Shown piece by piece: positions 1 to 13,900 of a DNA stretch of 64,000 nt; position 1 is the first letter of the stretch; the number at the start of each line of letters is the position of its first letter. The position numbers and the translations under genes are program-made. The notes beneath the pieces are model-generated. The model saw nothing but the letters and a program-made list of their open reading frames with translations. It made no database searches and was not told where the DNA came from. Origin of the DNA: Mixophyes australis (Eukaryota > Chordata > Amphibia > Anura > Limnodynastidae); assembly GCA_036250195.1 (NCBI GenBank), contig JAVHZZ010000003.1:88986418-89050417 (forward strand), in the 5' to 3' direction.

Positions 1-699
1 TTGTTAACTATTTTGCTTTTCATTAAGTGGAAATGAAAGTGTGAGCTTTTAGCTTCATTGCACATACGTGAATCTGTTAGACAGCTCACATATGCACATA
101 GTTTGACCATGAATAATGCTCAGCTGCCTTGGCGAGATTTTATTGATAAATTGCAGTGGTAGGAGATTTTTTTATTGCTATAAGAAGCTGCAATAAAAAT
201 TAATCCTTATTGACGCTTGTTAATAAATAGACACCATAATTACATAGACAGTAGTTTCGCTTTGGCATAACAGTTGACATGAGACTGTAACTCTAAGTCT
301 CACCTCTCTGTCTCTACAGTTCTGCATTCACATTAGTATAATCACAAAACTCTTGGTACCAACTCAACTCACTCTGTTCACGCCTGCACTTGATGTACTA
401 CCAAGTGCAGTCTCATGCATCCCAGGAACTTCTCCAAGTGACCTTCCACTAACGCCATTCGCCCTGATTGTGCACTCAATAGTAACACTCTTGCCTTTAT
501 GTAACATCTCTGGCTTCTATCTACATTCTGGTGTGGAGGGGCTGATTAGCAACAGAACTTACCGGGAGTTTACCATCCGGCAGATGGCTCCCCATAGCAT
601 CATGGGGCCACTTGGGGACAGTCCAAAATCACTTTTTTTTGAGCCTTCAACTTTATAATATGTACTGCGCACTGCCTGTTGTCATTTACACCCCCTACC

Positions 700-781
700 C
701 CCACATCCCCTGTATTCTCCTCCTCCCCATAGCTTACGGAATTTGCTGGCGCTATATAAATAAATGATGATGATGATGATA
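700..781 (+). repeat. LINE/SINE-like 3' tail ending in (ATG)n
   Basis: The segment ends with GGCGCTATATAAATAAATG followed by a run of GAT/ATG triplets. A GGCGCTATATAAAT-type stem with a trinucleotide tail is typical of 3' ends of L2-related LINEs and the SINEs that borrow them in fish and amphibians. The upstream part is too diverged to set a start, so only the tail is called. Confidence 0.4.
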
Positions 782-869
782 GCTTCCTCAAATGTCCCGG
801 CCAAGGGAGAATTAAATGTGAGCAGCTTCCCCTCTCCTGCTTTGCCCACCCTGACTTCTTTCCCCGTGT

Positions 870-1200
870 TTATCTCAACCACTCTGTGTCTGTGTCTCTC
901 TGCCCTCCCCCGCACTGTGTGTCTGTCTCTATAATCCCCTATTTCTATCTCCCCCTTTTTGTTAGTACCACTGTCTTCAATTTTGTATGTGTACCTTTCT
1001 TTAACTGTCTCCCTTTGTGCGCTTCTCTCACCCCTTTGTGTGTCTGCCTCTGCCCCCCCCCATTTGTGTGTATGTGAGCCTCTGTGTTCCCCTCTGTGTG
1101 TCTGTCTCCATTTCTCTAGATTTATATGTATACCAATATCTTCTTCCATCTGTCTGTTTACCCTCATGTGTTTCTCTCTCACATCTATCCTTGCTCCTTT
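870..1200. repeat. pyrimidine-rich CTCTGTGTG-type simple repeat
   Basis: The stretch is made of degenerate repeats of TCTGTGTGTCTG, CTCTC and CCCC runs. The ORFs seen on both strands here (Cys/Pro/Leu-rich on +, Arg/Glu-rich on -) are what such composition gives by chance. Confidence 0.6.
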
Positions 1201-2860
1201 CTGGTAGAGTATGTGGTAGGCAGAATCAGTGCTGGTGGCTGCAGATCAGATGTAATGTAGATTAACAACCATGACCAACACACATAATTGAACCTTAATA
1301 TGGCAGGTAAGCCCAATTTTCTGATTTTAATACTTTTTACTATGTGTCTCAATAGTAAACTTTGTGAGTATTATTAAATTAGTGAATGTGCTATTAAATT
1401 AGTAAATGTGCTGTTTTCAGACACTGCTGGTCAGGGATTCCTCATTGGAGATTTTCATACGAAAAGCCCTTTAATAGATTAGGAGGGCTTTTTCTCGCTT
1501 CAAAGGTTTACCGCAGGTGATAATGCTGCTGTCTACGGGTTAATGCCAGCAGAAAGATTTCCTTTTGCATGGGGAAGCCTATTTAAAAAATATTTTGGTG
1601 GTACTTGTACCTGTTATTGCCATATCAGACATTGGTCCCACTTACCACTATTGTGGATAGGGTTAACCGTGTGCTAACCATGCCTATATTGTGTTGGCCC
1701 AGCCTACATTTATTTCGGTCCTGCCTACATGAGGTCACTTTTAGAACTTTTTCAAGGGTCACTTTAAATTTCCAATCCACCCCTCTTCAATTGCCTGCCT
1801 CTCAGAAACACTAGATCATCAGCAACATATCAGACACTCAAATTCGAGCTTACATGGCCTCGTATTCACTCAGGATACTCGACATGGAGAAGTATCACAC
1901 ATACACTGAAACTCACATGACTCAACCCTGAACTTAAACTCAAGACCAAACATAAAACTTACCGTGGGTCCATGAGTCACTCTTTATAAACACTCAAATC
2001 AGATGAGCACAATCAACACATCTATTAAGGCATCACACACCTGTTACACCTGAGGATCTGTCTCTACCCGAGCTGGGTTGTGTCTCTGGAGCAGAACTGG
2101 TGACTATGTGAAAGGACTGGTACAGATGACGGCTGCTGTGAGTTCAGGAGACTAGAGAATGTGAATGGCACTGGAGACTGGCAAGAAGTGAAGAATAGCA
2201 AGACAGTGGTCAGATTTAGCAAAGGAGACCGGACTGGAACCGGAATGCTGGACTGGACTGCTGGACCAGACTGTCTGAGCAGGAATAACTGAGAAGACTG
2301 CAGACTGCTGGGAACCAGGTGGACGTCTGAAGAATCAACGTTGCATTGGCAACAGGTTAGAGCTCCAGTAATTGCTGTCACCTGATTAGAGGCTGTGGCC
2401 AGATAAGCTGAAGCAGCACTCTGACTGGCTGAGAGAGTTTAGGTGATTTAAGATGGCGGCACCCAAGCACTGGTTTTGTAGGGAACTCTGAAGTGGAGAC
2501 TGCTATCCCTTGATTGGAGGCTGCAGTCAATTGAGCTGGATCAACACCACTTTGACTGGCTGAGAGGGAGCAGGTTTTGGAGGGATCTCTGGAAGGGAGA
2601 CAGATTAGGCAGCATTCTGCAGAGAGATCTGAGACCAGCAGAGCCTGCGGACTACAAGGACAGCTTAAAAAGACAGCGAAGGGGTAAGTAACAGGACCTG
2701 AGAGCCTGGTGCATGACAACACCTTACACACATGACCCAGGGCAAAATAACATCTCACTCACACCACAGGGATCCTTACACACACAAAGAAAAATTACTT
2801 TACACTACTATAAACACAATAGGGCTGATGCAGAGTTGGCTGCAAAATGGGAGTAACTTA

Positions 2861-3148
2861 GGGCCTGATTCATTAAGGAACGTAAGACAATAAAATGAGT
2901 AATAAAATGAGTAAGTCTTCTCCTGGACAAAACCATGTTACAATGCAAGGGGTGCAAATTTATTATTTTTCACATAATACAAATACTGGCTGTTTTTTCA
3001 TTTAAAGTTGCTCTAAAACATGTCTTACCCTAACTATAAATCTGCCATCACATTTTAAATTTGCCTCCCCCTCTAATGCAACATGGTTTTGGTTATATAC
3101 AAAGTTACTCAGTTTTTTTTCCTTTCCTTTCCTTAATGAATCAGGTCC
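2861..3148. mobile_element. Harbinger-like MITE, 288 bp
   Basis: The ends are inverted: GGGCCTGATTCATTAAGGA on the left and CCTTAATGAATCAGGTCC on the right. The element is flanked by the trinucleotide TTA on both sides (2858-2860 and 3149-3151), which fits the 3-bp target duplication of PIF/Harbinger elements. It has no coding capacity. It shares its terminus and the internal segment TCCTGGACAAAACCATG with the palindromic element at 14870-15204, so the two belong to one family. Confidence 0.7.
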
Positions 3149-3255
3149 TTAATCTCGAAAAAAAATGAATTTTTCCACCCCTGCGCAGAGCCATACACAT
3201 CTTGAGATGTGCTGTCCTCTGCCCTTTAACAGGCTCAAAAGAACCAACTCCTAAC

Positions 3256-3476
3256 CAGTGGCGGATCCAGGGGGGCTGCGATCGGAGCGATCACCTCCCC
3301 CTAGCAGGGGCTTGCTTCCGGCGGCTGCACACTATGTGCAGGTCCGGGCAGCACACTCTCCCTGCCTGTCTCTGCCGAACGGACCTGCACATAGTGTGCA
3401 GCCGCAAGCAGCCTTAACAATAAAAAAGGGGGCAGGGACTAAATCGCCCCCCCCCCCCTAAATAGATCCGCCCCTG
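3256..3476. mobile_element. short non-autonomous hAT-type element, 221 bp
   Basis: The left end is CAGTGGCGGATCCA and the right end is TAGATCCGCCCCTG, imperfect inverted repeats of the hAT type (CAG...CTG). The flanks CTCCTAAC (left) and CTTCTAAT (right) match at six of eight positions, as expected for an aged 8-bp target duplication. The inside contains a second inverted pair around CTGCACACTATGTGCAGG and no gene. Confidence 0.65.
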
Positions 3477-3484
3477 CTTCTAAT

Positions 3485-4253
3485 TGGCATATATGCATAA
3501 TATGGCAGATCTGCATAAGCTGCATTTGCACAAACAAGCCTTTACTGTACAATGTTAGAATGCCCCATCTCTGAAGGCACAGACAGGCCTAAGTGCCAAA
3601 ATCATGCAAGTCTGCACAGTGACATATATGCATGTGCCCATTTTCTGGGCATACACAGATCAATTTCACGCAAGATACTCCACTCAAACTGGTGTATGTA
3701 CCATTCTACATCAGCCCCAATATTATTTTACTGAGTATACGAGACATAAAGAATTTTGTTTAGATGTCTGTGAAGTACTCTATCCATAAAGAAGTTTACA
3801 TCAGACCAAAAAGTAAGATAAAAAAGATAGATTATTTATGTACACGGCATATTTGTGCTTTTCCCTAGTATGTATTTCATATATGCATTTAGATTCCATA
3901 CTATGACTTCGCTAATGAGGTTGTACATTCTCCCTTCTGTAAATGCTGATCTCTTAGTTGACATACATTGGCAGCAATCTTTGAAAGGGGAATTTAACTT
4001 ACAGAGCTGAAGTTATATGACTGATCACATGCTGCTCCCTATGGAATTGAAGGACCCCTTCTCTGTTTCAGCATGTACTGAAGAGAGGTTGTCCAGCCCC
4101 TTTAATATCTTTAAATAATTGTACCTAGTTTAGGGGAAAGTTTATGCAACATCTGAAAAGACAGAGCAAAATCAGGGGAGATATGCCTGCTATGTTTTGT
4201 AATGCTTTTTGTAATACACTTAATGCTTTCCGTACCTGGTTGTGCCCCTTATG
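3485..4253. other. no gene or repeat recognised
   Basis: Unremarkable AT-rich sequence between two small hAT-type elements. The short ORFs show no recognisable motif and no splice-site context matching the scramblase reading frame. Confidence 0.4.
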
Positions 4254-4261
4254 ATATAATC

Positions 4262-4575
4262 CATACTTACCAACTTTACAATGTTGGTATCCGGGAGCCT
4301 GCGGGGGAGGTGGGCGTCATGAGGGGCGGGCCTCCAAAATCTGTGTCATTTTGGACCCGCCCCCATGACGTCATGACGCAAAATGCGTCATTTGACAGCG
4401 GGGGGCGGGGCCAAACGCCGCGATTCACCAGGAATCGCGGCGTTTGTGACCTAATTCTGCCCACTTCACTAGGAAGTGGGCAGATCCGGGATTTTGCCAC
4501 ACTCGCCCGGGAGTCCGGGAGACTCTCTCAAAATGCGGGAGTCTCCCGGACATACCGGGAGAGTTGGCAAGTATG
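4262..4575. mobile_element. non-autonomous hAT-type element, 314 bp, with perfect 8-bp duplication
   Basis: The ends are CATACTTACCAACTTT on the left and GAGTTGGCAAGTATG on the right, which are inverted copies. The 8-mer ATATAATC flanks the element exactly (4254-4261 and 4576-4583), the target duplication length of hAT transposons. The GC-rich inside holds smaller inverted pairs such as ACGCCGCGATTC/AATCGCGGCGT. It ends about 370 bp before the first visible scramblase exon. Confidence 0.8.
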
Positions 4576-4944
4576 ATATAATCCCTGCTTATATTCTCAC
4601 ACTTACATGTTACCACTAGGCCACATCATTAATCTATTGCCTTGCGAGGGTTATAACACCTCAATAAGATTCACACTAAAGATCTCGAAAACAATAATGG
4701 GGCTATGGGAAAAAGGACAACAATACCATGTCTCCTGAAGGGTGAGCTCTGCCAGCAGACTTACCAATACCATCATAGAAACCATTTATCCTTTCATGTT
4801 TATGTCAGTCAAATGCAAAAGAATAACAAAGACATATGGTGAAAGTCAATTTAAGGTTCAATGTTGTAGAGAATCTTTCATCTCATTCTTTTTTTCTGTA
4901 TGTATTTATTATATTACTTTATATCATTTTTTTATGTTTCACAG

Positions 4945-4987
4945 ATAGACCAACTTCTAATTCACCAACAAAGAGAGCTATTGGAAG
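4945..4987 (+). CDS. scramblase exon encoding [14 protein letters not shown]
   Basis: This 43-nt exon lies between a polypyrimidine stretch with TTTCACAG and the donor GTATGT. It gives 14 codons plus the first base of a codon completed by the next exon. The peptide is the conserved segment just upstream of the GFETNNKY motif in scramblases. It is too short to appear as an ORF, and was found by looking for the piece missing before the next exon. Confidence 0.9.
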
Positions 4988-7900
4988 GTATGTTAATTAG
5001 GTATAGTAGGTTAAACAATACCAAGAAAGGAAGAAACAAACATTAAATTATGCTGAGATAAAATTAGACCTGCTCTGTGCAAAAGAAGAAGTAGTAGCAC
5101 TAAGCACTGAATATATTTGATATACTGTATATTCCCAGAGCAATGGACAGCTATATCCATACATTTCTTTAAAATAAATAATGTAACACCCATTTATGGT
5201 ATAAATAGATTAACTTGGGCTAAGTCTAAATACTTCAAGAGTTAATAATGATCTTGTAATCTCATAGGAATACCGTAATAGTCCTCAAAAAGTTGACATA
5301 ATAGAAGTTTCTTTCAAATAATCACTCCCTCTGCTTTGAAAAATGTCTACATTCCACACAGGATACCTGTTGTTTCCACAGGAAAAGATCTTTGTAAAAG
5401 AGGTTCTCCAGTGATGAAGTAACTCAGGATAGTGAGGTTTATTTCAATACCTCTTCACCCTGTCTTTCCCCACTGTAATCAACATACACAATTAGCTAAG
5501 GGTCACAACAGTTTGAAATAGGGAACTTTCTTTTATAAAACAAAGGTACCCCATGCCAATAGAAGCCAGGATTGGCAAGATAGTGGCTCCTTGGGAACCT
5601 CCCCCATACTTGGTCTCTTTTATATTTCCACCCTAATGCTGGAGATAGACTAGATATTCTGTGATGTCATTGGGCAGGCCATAATGCAGAGGAAAAAGAG
5701 GTGGATGTGGTCATCGAGAAACTAATAATTTGCCCAGGTTCACTGACTGCTATTACAGAGAAACAAGCCAAAGAACCAGGATGTGATACAGGTGTTGAAC
5801 GGCTGCAATCATGGAGAAGCCCGAGTGGTGCAAAGACTAAGAGAACTGTGTCTCTGCCAAACCCAAACTCTCCTATTAGTTGACAGTCTTTGCAGGACCT
5901 GGAAATATGTAACAGATGACAAAGAGATCAATGTGTCCAGTCTGTGCAGCAAAAAGCCAGAGAAAGGTGGTGGATTGGTGAATCACTGAGCGATGATACC
6001 TGAGATATAGCACCGCCAGAAGGGGTCATAGCACCCATTTTACTGTAATGTGCTCATGAAGCAGTATGTCAGTGTAGTACTCTCCAGCCAAGAACCCCAG
6101 GGGGACAAAGGGCTTCTGGACTCTGTATGGCATGACAATCAGCAGTGAGGTCATGTCTGTAAGTAGAACGTAACAAGTGGTGAAAGACTTTAGAGTAAGA
6201 GCGCAAATGACAAATAATGTGATGTTTTACAACAGTCATTTTTACAACAAAGAAATGTGCAGGAGAGAAAATATGTATCAAAAGTCATTAATTATTTAAT
6301 CAGTGAAATCTGGCAACTGTTCATTTGATAAACTGTTATTGTACTGTGCTACCAGGCCTGTGTCACCATGCCCGTGTCACCATGCCCGTGTCACCATGCC
6401 CGTGTCACCATGCCCGTGTCACCATGCCCGTGTCACCATGCCTGTGTCAAGACAAACCTTTATTTGGAGAGTGTGGAGGCAGTGACATTCTAGTTCATCA
6501 CTTGGTCACCTGTTATTACTTCTTATAGAGATGGCATCAATGGCTACTACATTTATGAATGTGATATGCAAATAAGGCATTTCTCTACAGACAATGAACT
6601 GCAAACATACAGGTATAAAGGCAACTTTTGTGCTATAATACATATTAAGAAGTTTATACAGCATTGTGTACATAGCAGATAGTTGATATAGCTTTGTGTA
6701 CGTAGCAGTGGTGCTTTTGTACTGTTTGTTTTTGCTGTTGCTAGGATCATTTACTTTTGTGAGGCAGACACGTATAAAACCTATTATACTCTCATTAATA
6801 TGTATTTTTCAAACAGCTTCAGTTTCAGAGATGTTTAATTTATTTAAACAATTGTTCAACAACATTTCTAAGATGCTATCTTCAAAGTTTAATATTTAGC
6901 AAATGTGTAAGTCTTGCCATGCTGATAATGATATCATGTAAAAAATTAGAATGTTACTTCTTATTGTGTCATGAAGGAACATTACAATAACATAAATAAA
7001 GTTATAGGATAGCAGCTGAAGGGGCAATATAAAAGCAGTACTAGGCAGGAACGCCTTTCTCAGATCTTCACAGTTCCTCCACATATAACACCACTAGTAC
7101 CTACACACATTGGCTAGATCCCCCCATATTACATCAATATTGCTCCTATATTATGACACCATATTTAACCATGATTACTTTTATAGTAAGCCATCACTAG
7201 CTCTATAACATACCAGCAGAGCCCCATATTATACTAAATGACCAACCTCATACCAGCAGTGATAAATATCAAATTAGCAGTTGACAATATAATGCCAAAA
7301 GTTCCCTATATGATATCAGCAATACCCGATAGCACACCTGCAGTATACAAAATCATACTAACAATGTATATTATTATACCAGGACTGCCCCACAATCATT
7401 CCAGCAATGCCAAATTTTATCAGTGTTACTCCAGGAGCGTCTCACATTACAACAGCTTTACTTAATCATTCTAGCAGTGCTCAATATCATACAAGTAGTA
7501 GGATACTGTAAACTGATGATATTGTTAGGCACTGCAAGTGCTGATAATACCAACAGTGCCCTTTAGTGTTCTAGCAGTGCCCCATATCATAACATCGGTG
7601 CCCCCAATTATACCAGAACAAACCAACTTTATGTCAGCATTGCCCTTTAGTAGTATCTCGGGCCTCCATAACTTGAAATCTGTTACCTGATTGTCTATGA
7701 TGATCCAATGTCAAAGCAGAGTCTGCTTCCAGCACAGTGGGAACTGCAGTTCTAATGATGTCATCTGTAACTCCTGCTTATTGCCAACACAGTTTTACTG
7801 GTACAAGACATGGGGAGCAGATTTGTTACCTAGTATTAACAAGTATTTGCACATGCAAGTATAATTTTCTCAATTGTTAAATTATAAATGAAGGTTTCAT

Positions 7901-10900
7901 ATAGATTTACAAGGAATATACAGTAACTTGCATTTAATTATTTTATTCTTTATGTTGTGTCAACATTGCGTTTTAGTCATCACCGGATTTGAAACAAACA
8001 ACAAGTATGAAATAAAAAATAGAATGGGACAGAGAATATACTTTGCAGCAGAAGAAAACAATTGTTGTAACCGTAATTTTTGTGGAAGTATCCGCTCCTT
8101 TACTATACCAATTGTGGATAACACCAGTCGTGAAGTAATGAGAATAGTGAGACCTCTTAGATGTGACAGCTGTATCACTCCTTGCTGCCTGCAAAAGGTA
8201 GGTATAAGTAGCACAGAATTGCATGGCTTTTATACTGAAAAATGGAATATTGGTACAGATCAATGTTGTGCAGGATTCACTTCCTTTGTTTGTCAGGACT
8301 TTAAAATAGCCCTTTCTTGTATTGGTAATCCTGTTTATCCTTCTGTCTATCATGCATAATAATATCATGGCAATGTATGCCAGTGCCGTGCAGCTAATTG
8401 ACTCACCCCCTATGTTTTAAATTTGATGTGTCCTTGCTTCAATCTATTGTCTTCTGTTATTTACAATTGTATGCTCCTTGTTGTGTCATAACAAATTTAC
8501 AGAAGAAGAGCTTCCACACCCCAATTCTGATATCCAAAGAAGGAAAGGCTTCCCACAAATATGTTTCTGGACTTATGCAAATAACTATAGTTTACTGAAT
8601 AATTTTATATATTAAGCAAAGTCTTTTATTATAACTGTCACGAACACGCTCCCAGCTGCCGTGACGTTGGGGTGTTTGCTGTATGAGGTCACACACGATT
8701 TCAGCCCGCAGTCTCTCTCACCTATCACACAGGTTATAGACCTACGGTATTGCCCCCAAACACAGCGCTCTCACACCACCAGACACTTCAAGGTTCAGCC
8801 TCCACCTATTGGGTACGGGCAATAGGACCCCAATATACTGTCCCACACTGGCACACAGGCTTCTAGTTCCACAAACTAGCAAGACTCACACCAGCACACA
8901 CAGGGTTAACTCTTCACACCTCCAGACTGTTACACAAATGTGCATACAAGCACACACAACTTGTTAATCAATTGTATCAACAAATCCCACACAGGGTAAC
9001 CTGGACGAGCAATCTCTTCTAAAAAGGCTATAGATTCTTTAGAGTATCAAGGACTCAACTTATTACATTTTAGATTTAATATACAAAAGGTACAGGGCAT
9101 ACAGATAACAAAAATAATGAATAAAGATTTGACATACAAATAAAAAATTGCAAACAGTTATAAAACAAATGGGATGAAAGTACAGAGCATTACTTACAAA
9201 TAATAATCTGTATGCCTGGGGCAGGCAGGAATGATAGACAGTCCTTCAATTAGAATGATTCCCCAAGAAGCTGACAAATTCTCCTTTCCACACACAGGTT
9301 TTTAAGCAACATGAAATGGGACGGTGTTCACAGATGCTAATCGGGGGTTGTGGTCCTGGGACACTTTTTCAAACCAAATTTACATGTTGCCTGATTTCCT
9401 AACCAATTCTACTATGTGATATATTTTTCCTGGACAGCGTTACATCGATCCAATTTTACCATTAATAAATCCCCTATGACTTTGTCCATCTTTTCATATC
9501 AAACATGCCTAAGTACAGTGCATTCGCAGAGCTTACACTCCTTTTCTTCATTTCTCTGTGAGGCAGAATTCTTAATTTAACATATGAGCTGCCCTTCATC
9601 ATGCTATTGAGGAATATGTGGTTGATCACTACTTTTATTGATTTTAAGTGGCATATTTTAAAACGGAATTCTTTCTGTCTATACAGTATTACATATAGGC
9701 TATGTTAGCACATGGCCTCATTGAGCCAGACCACATGCTGAGCGGTACCTAAAAGTCTATTCAAGTGTCACAAATAGTCTAGATCTCTCCCCGGGAGTCC
9801 TTTGAACTGCCCCCAGGTGACACTTCTATCTGTTCACACTAGGGTGTGCAAAGCCATCAAACACAATTACATCAGACTCTGCGTCTTTAACTGTTACACT
9901 AACTTATCAATGGATTCATTTGATATCACCTATTTACACTGCAGTTATTAATTATCCCTTATAAATAACTGCAAGCTCTCTATGTTCACGACACCTTCCC
10001 TTTTTAAGAGATAGCATGGGGATTGACTGACAGGTCTTTGCCCAAGCCATCTCCCACAGATCCCACCTGGTTCAAATGGAATAGCTGTCAGCTGGGTCTT
10101 AATAGGTTCTCTGGGGAGAGGGGTTAAAAAGGGGTTAATTATCTCAGACAGCTTGGACTTCTGGTCCTGCAATAGCTGTGGGCTAACCTCTGTATTCTTA
10201 AGGGGTCCTATCCCTGGCGCTGCAGCTACTAGATCCACTGGCAAGTCCTTCTACCCCTCATCTGGCAATCTACAGACTGTCAGGGCACACGCATCACTGT
10301 CATTATGAGCCTTCAACCGATTATCATGAAAATTTCTCTCTATCATCCTGGCAGGGGGATCATACCACTGCTTCTGGCTTGTCTGGGCCTGCATCATGTT
10401 CTCATGTACCAACCTTGTTACAGTGTGCACTTTGTCTCTAATCCTCATGTCCTATAAGTGAAAGCCTGAGGGAAAAATGGCCTGGGATTCCTGACCCTGC
10501 CCTTCTTGGTGGGGACATACTATGCAATTCTTATCTTGGGGGCTACGGAACAGGATGCTCCCCTCCCTCTTGGACTCATCTATCTGGGGGTGTAGAGTAA
10601 CAGGGAGTTTTGGCCCCTCATCTATCTTCCTCTAAGCCGTTAGACGGCTGGCTAAGTGAGTGTGGGCTAGCAAATAACCCCCTGTCTCTATAGACAACTC
10701 AGATGAATGGTCAGAACTCAGATGTAGATCTAAGTGGTGAACATTCGAACTACAGGTCCCAGCAGCAATGTAAGGATTGCTGTCCCTCGCTCCTTCTCAT
10801 TGTTCAGCACTATGTGTCTCCTCCACATGCTCAACACCCCTTTGTGTAGCTGGTTCAGGCACAGAATACACATCTTCACTCTGCCCTCTCTCCCAGTTAC

Positions 10901-13900
10901 CATCTTCTGAGCATATTACCTGGGTAGAAACATGGTCTTTCTCTAGCACCACAGAATTAATCACATTGTCATCTGTCCCATTTCTAGTAAGCATAATATT
11001 TACACCAGTATCAATGCCAACAGCTGCAATAACAATGTCCGCTGTCCCTATCCTATGACAAGATGTCAGTGTAAAAACAGGTTTGGATTCTAACGCAATA
11101 CTGTTATTGACATTATCCTCATTATAGGCATTAGGTACAATAAGACATCCTCTTTCCTTATCACATCCTGGCACCTGGAAAGAAAAAACATTGGTATTAT
11201 CAGCTGATTCTAACACAGTGACATGTGGGGCATTAACTTCCTTACACATTACACTATTAGGGGTTTCCAAATTACCCCCTATTACATCGGGTTCTTCCCA
11301 TAAATCATCATAATTGCCAGAGTTAACACTGGCACCTATCAGCTTCTCATCATCACATTTCACTAGCACAGCACCAGATGCAAAATGACCACAGAACATT
11401 TCAGGTTCTTTACACAAAGTCACATCATTGACAGGTTCAGCATCATCCCATACTACCTGGGCTGAGTCACACGGTGTAACAGAATTAGAGATAGTAGGAA
11501 CAACATTTGCGGGAACATACTAAGAATTTAACCATCCAAGATCAGTAACTACTAAAACATTTGTGGGAATATCTTCAGGCACTTCCATTTCTCCTACAGA
11601 AATAGTCTTCTCAACAATTATGTCCTCTTTAAAATCAGCCTCCTCCAATAGCAAATTCTGTGCAGCATCTGGTAGTATGCTGCTAGCATCATCAGCTTTC
11701 TACAGCAGAGTAAATGGGGCCTCTGGATGCAAAATCTCGGTAGCATATTCTATGTTATTGGTAGCTGTCAGGGGCACCTTTTCCTCGTGGGCCACCCCTA
11801 TAGGCTGGGCGATTGCTGCTCCAGCTTGTGAAAGAAGCTGCTGCAGGCGCTGCCTTTCGTCAGCCACCCAGCGACACTGATCTTGCCAGAATGGGGTATG
11901 GAGCCCACCCCGGAAATATACCACTTCCTGAGCATATTCAAAACACTCCTCTAGGCAGTCCAGCTGTTCCACAAGACTCATCTTGTAGCCCGGAATAAGA
12001 ACCATCATGCGATACTCGCTGAAAGGATGGATCGGGCCTTCCTGTTCCCAGTCGAGGTGTTCGATGATCTCCTGCGTGTCTTGTTGTGGCAGGAGAAACC
12101 TCACAGCTGACCTTCTTCAATTAGCTCTGCCATACTCATCATGGTAAGTGGATTCTTTGGATTTATGACAATGTACCTACTTGGATCCTCTGGTTCAGTG
12201 ACAATATCCACACCTTAAACCTCTGGTTCTGTCTTGGTCCCCAGCTCAGGTTCCATATCACATTGCTTCTTTGCATCATGCTCCAATAATGCGCAAACCA
12301 GCTCCTTTTTAGTTTTATCTGTCCAGTCGAGACCTCGCTGCTCACACAGGGCAATTAAAACTTCTTTCGCTTTTTTCTTGTAAGCAGCTGCCATCCTTTC
12401 AGTTATTTTGCAAAATAAAAGATAGAAAAAGAAAAACAAAGAGAAGGGGAGGGAACTGCTTTGCACGTATGTCTTTAAAAATAATGCCCTGAGCTTTGTC
12501 CTTGTAAAACTATTGTATTCCTCGTAAGGTTACAATCAGTTTATAAGTGCAAGGGTTAATTGCTTAAACCATGCACTTAATACTCTAAGAAATTAAATCA
12601 TCCCACCGCTGCCACCAAATTGTCAGGAACATGCTCCCAGCTGCCGTGATGTTGGGGTGTTTGCTGTATGAGGTCACACACGATTTCAGCCCACAGTCTC
12701 TCTCACCTATCACACAGGTTCTAGACCTACGGTATTGCCCCCAAACACAGCGCTCTCACACCACCAGACACTTCAAGGTACAGCCACCACCTATTGGGTA
12801 CGGGCAATAGGACCCCAATATACTGTCCCACACTGGCACACAGGCTTCTAGTTCCACAAACTAGCAAGACTCACACCAGCACACACAGGGTTCACTCTTC
12901 ACACCTCCAGACTGTTACACAAATTGTACATACAAGCACACACAGCTTGTTAATCAATTGTATCAACAAATCACACACTGGCATTCCAATGGTTAACCTG
13001 GTCGAGCGATCTCTTCTAAAAAGGCAATGGATTCTTTAGAGTATCAAGGACGCAACTTATTAAATTTTAGATTTAATATACAAAAGGTACAGGGCATACA
13101 GATAACAAAAATAATGAATAAAGATTTTGTCAAAAGTAATGCGGCTTGCGCACTATTACCGTTATTACGGTAATAGTACGTGTAATTACCATTATTACGG
13201 TACCTTTAACACCGGCTTTCTGCTCGCAGCTCAGGGAAATTCGGGTTAGAATTACCATAATAACGGTAATACTTTTAACGCCTCGTTACTTTTGCGAGTA
13301 ACGTGGCTAATTGAATATGCCCCAATGAGTTGGATGTAACTGTCAACCTTTTTAAAATAATTAGCAGCTCTTCCAGCACACCCATGAGATGGCTGCCCAG
13401 TGTCATAGTTTTTTTTTTTTATTAAATGTCATCCAAATCAATCCAGTTAAGGCCCAGAACAGGCTTTCCGGGTCACAGTTCTGCCCAGCGGACACCAAGG
13501 GGAAGTCCGACCGGGATTCTAACCCCCTTAAAACCTGGCCAGGATCCAACTGGATCACCTCACGTCGGTTTCATCCCAATCGGTGCAGGGGTGTCCAAAT
13601 GCATAAGTGTACAAACAAACAAACAGACCACTGATTTATATATATAAGATGCTAAATTGCTTCTATCATCTCTAGTAACTACTAGTTCTTTTAAAAGAGG
13701 CCATTTATTTTAGGTTTATTAGTCCTAACAATGTGTAGGTGTTACCAGCTTCAACTTGACTGTCCGAATTTGAAATATTTCTCCAAATTAATTACAAATA
13801 ATTACGGTGAATAATTGTAAAATTAAGTAACAGTATCAAATGATATATTTAACTTTCACAAATGACGTACAGGCAGCGGTCTGGACATCCAACCTCTGTA

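Larger units (their letters stand above)
1..2860. other. upstream flank without a recognised gene
   Basis: No exon of the scramblase gene or of any other recognised gene was found. The stretch holds a LINE/SINE-like tail (about 700-781), a pyrimidine-rich simple-repeat stretch (about 870-1200) and a GA-rich region at about 2050-2720. In that region a unit of about 127 bp starting near 2381 is repeated imperfectly near 2508; both copies contain GACTGGCTGAGAG. The GA-rich part could be an old LTR, but no ends were identified. The missing N-terminal scramblase exons could be here only if they are too short or diverged to see by eye. Confidence 0.5.
4988..7976 (+). other. scramblase intron, 2.99 kb
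   Basis: Starts GTATGT and ends GCGTTTTAG. Apart from a 14-bp tandem repeat (6354-6449) and a degenerate repeat region (about 7080-7640), nothing recognisable was seen in it. Confidence 0.85.
8636..13128 (-). mobile_element. internally deleted Gypsy-type LTR retrotransposon
   Basis: Read on the minus strand, a 5' LTR (truncated, 13128-12621) is followed by a primer-binding site (12617-12601), a short Gag-like ORF, remnants of integrase and linker, a purine tract and the 3' LTR (9993-8636). The two LTRs share CTCCCAGCTGCCGTGA and long stretches beyond it. The internal part is only about 2.6 kb, so most of pol, including the reverse transcriptase core, is missing. The 5' LTR loses homology near 13128, where another repeat fragment begins, so no target duplication can be checked. 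Confidence 0.75.

Noticed and set aside
7928..8359. A 143-residue ORF starting MHLIILFF as a complete small protein
   Set aside because: The first 16 codons and everything after 8197 are intron; splice signals and scramblase homology define the exon as 7977-8197.
12601..12617. tRNA gene fragment
   Set aside because: Only the 3' acceptor end with an encoded CCA is present, next to an LTR, so it is a primer-binding site.
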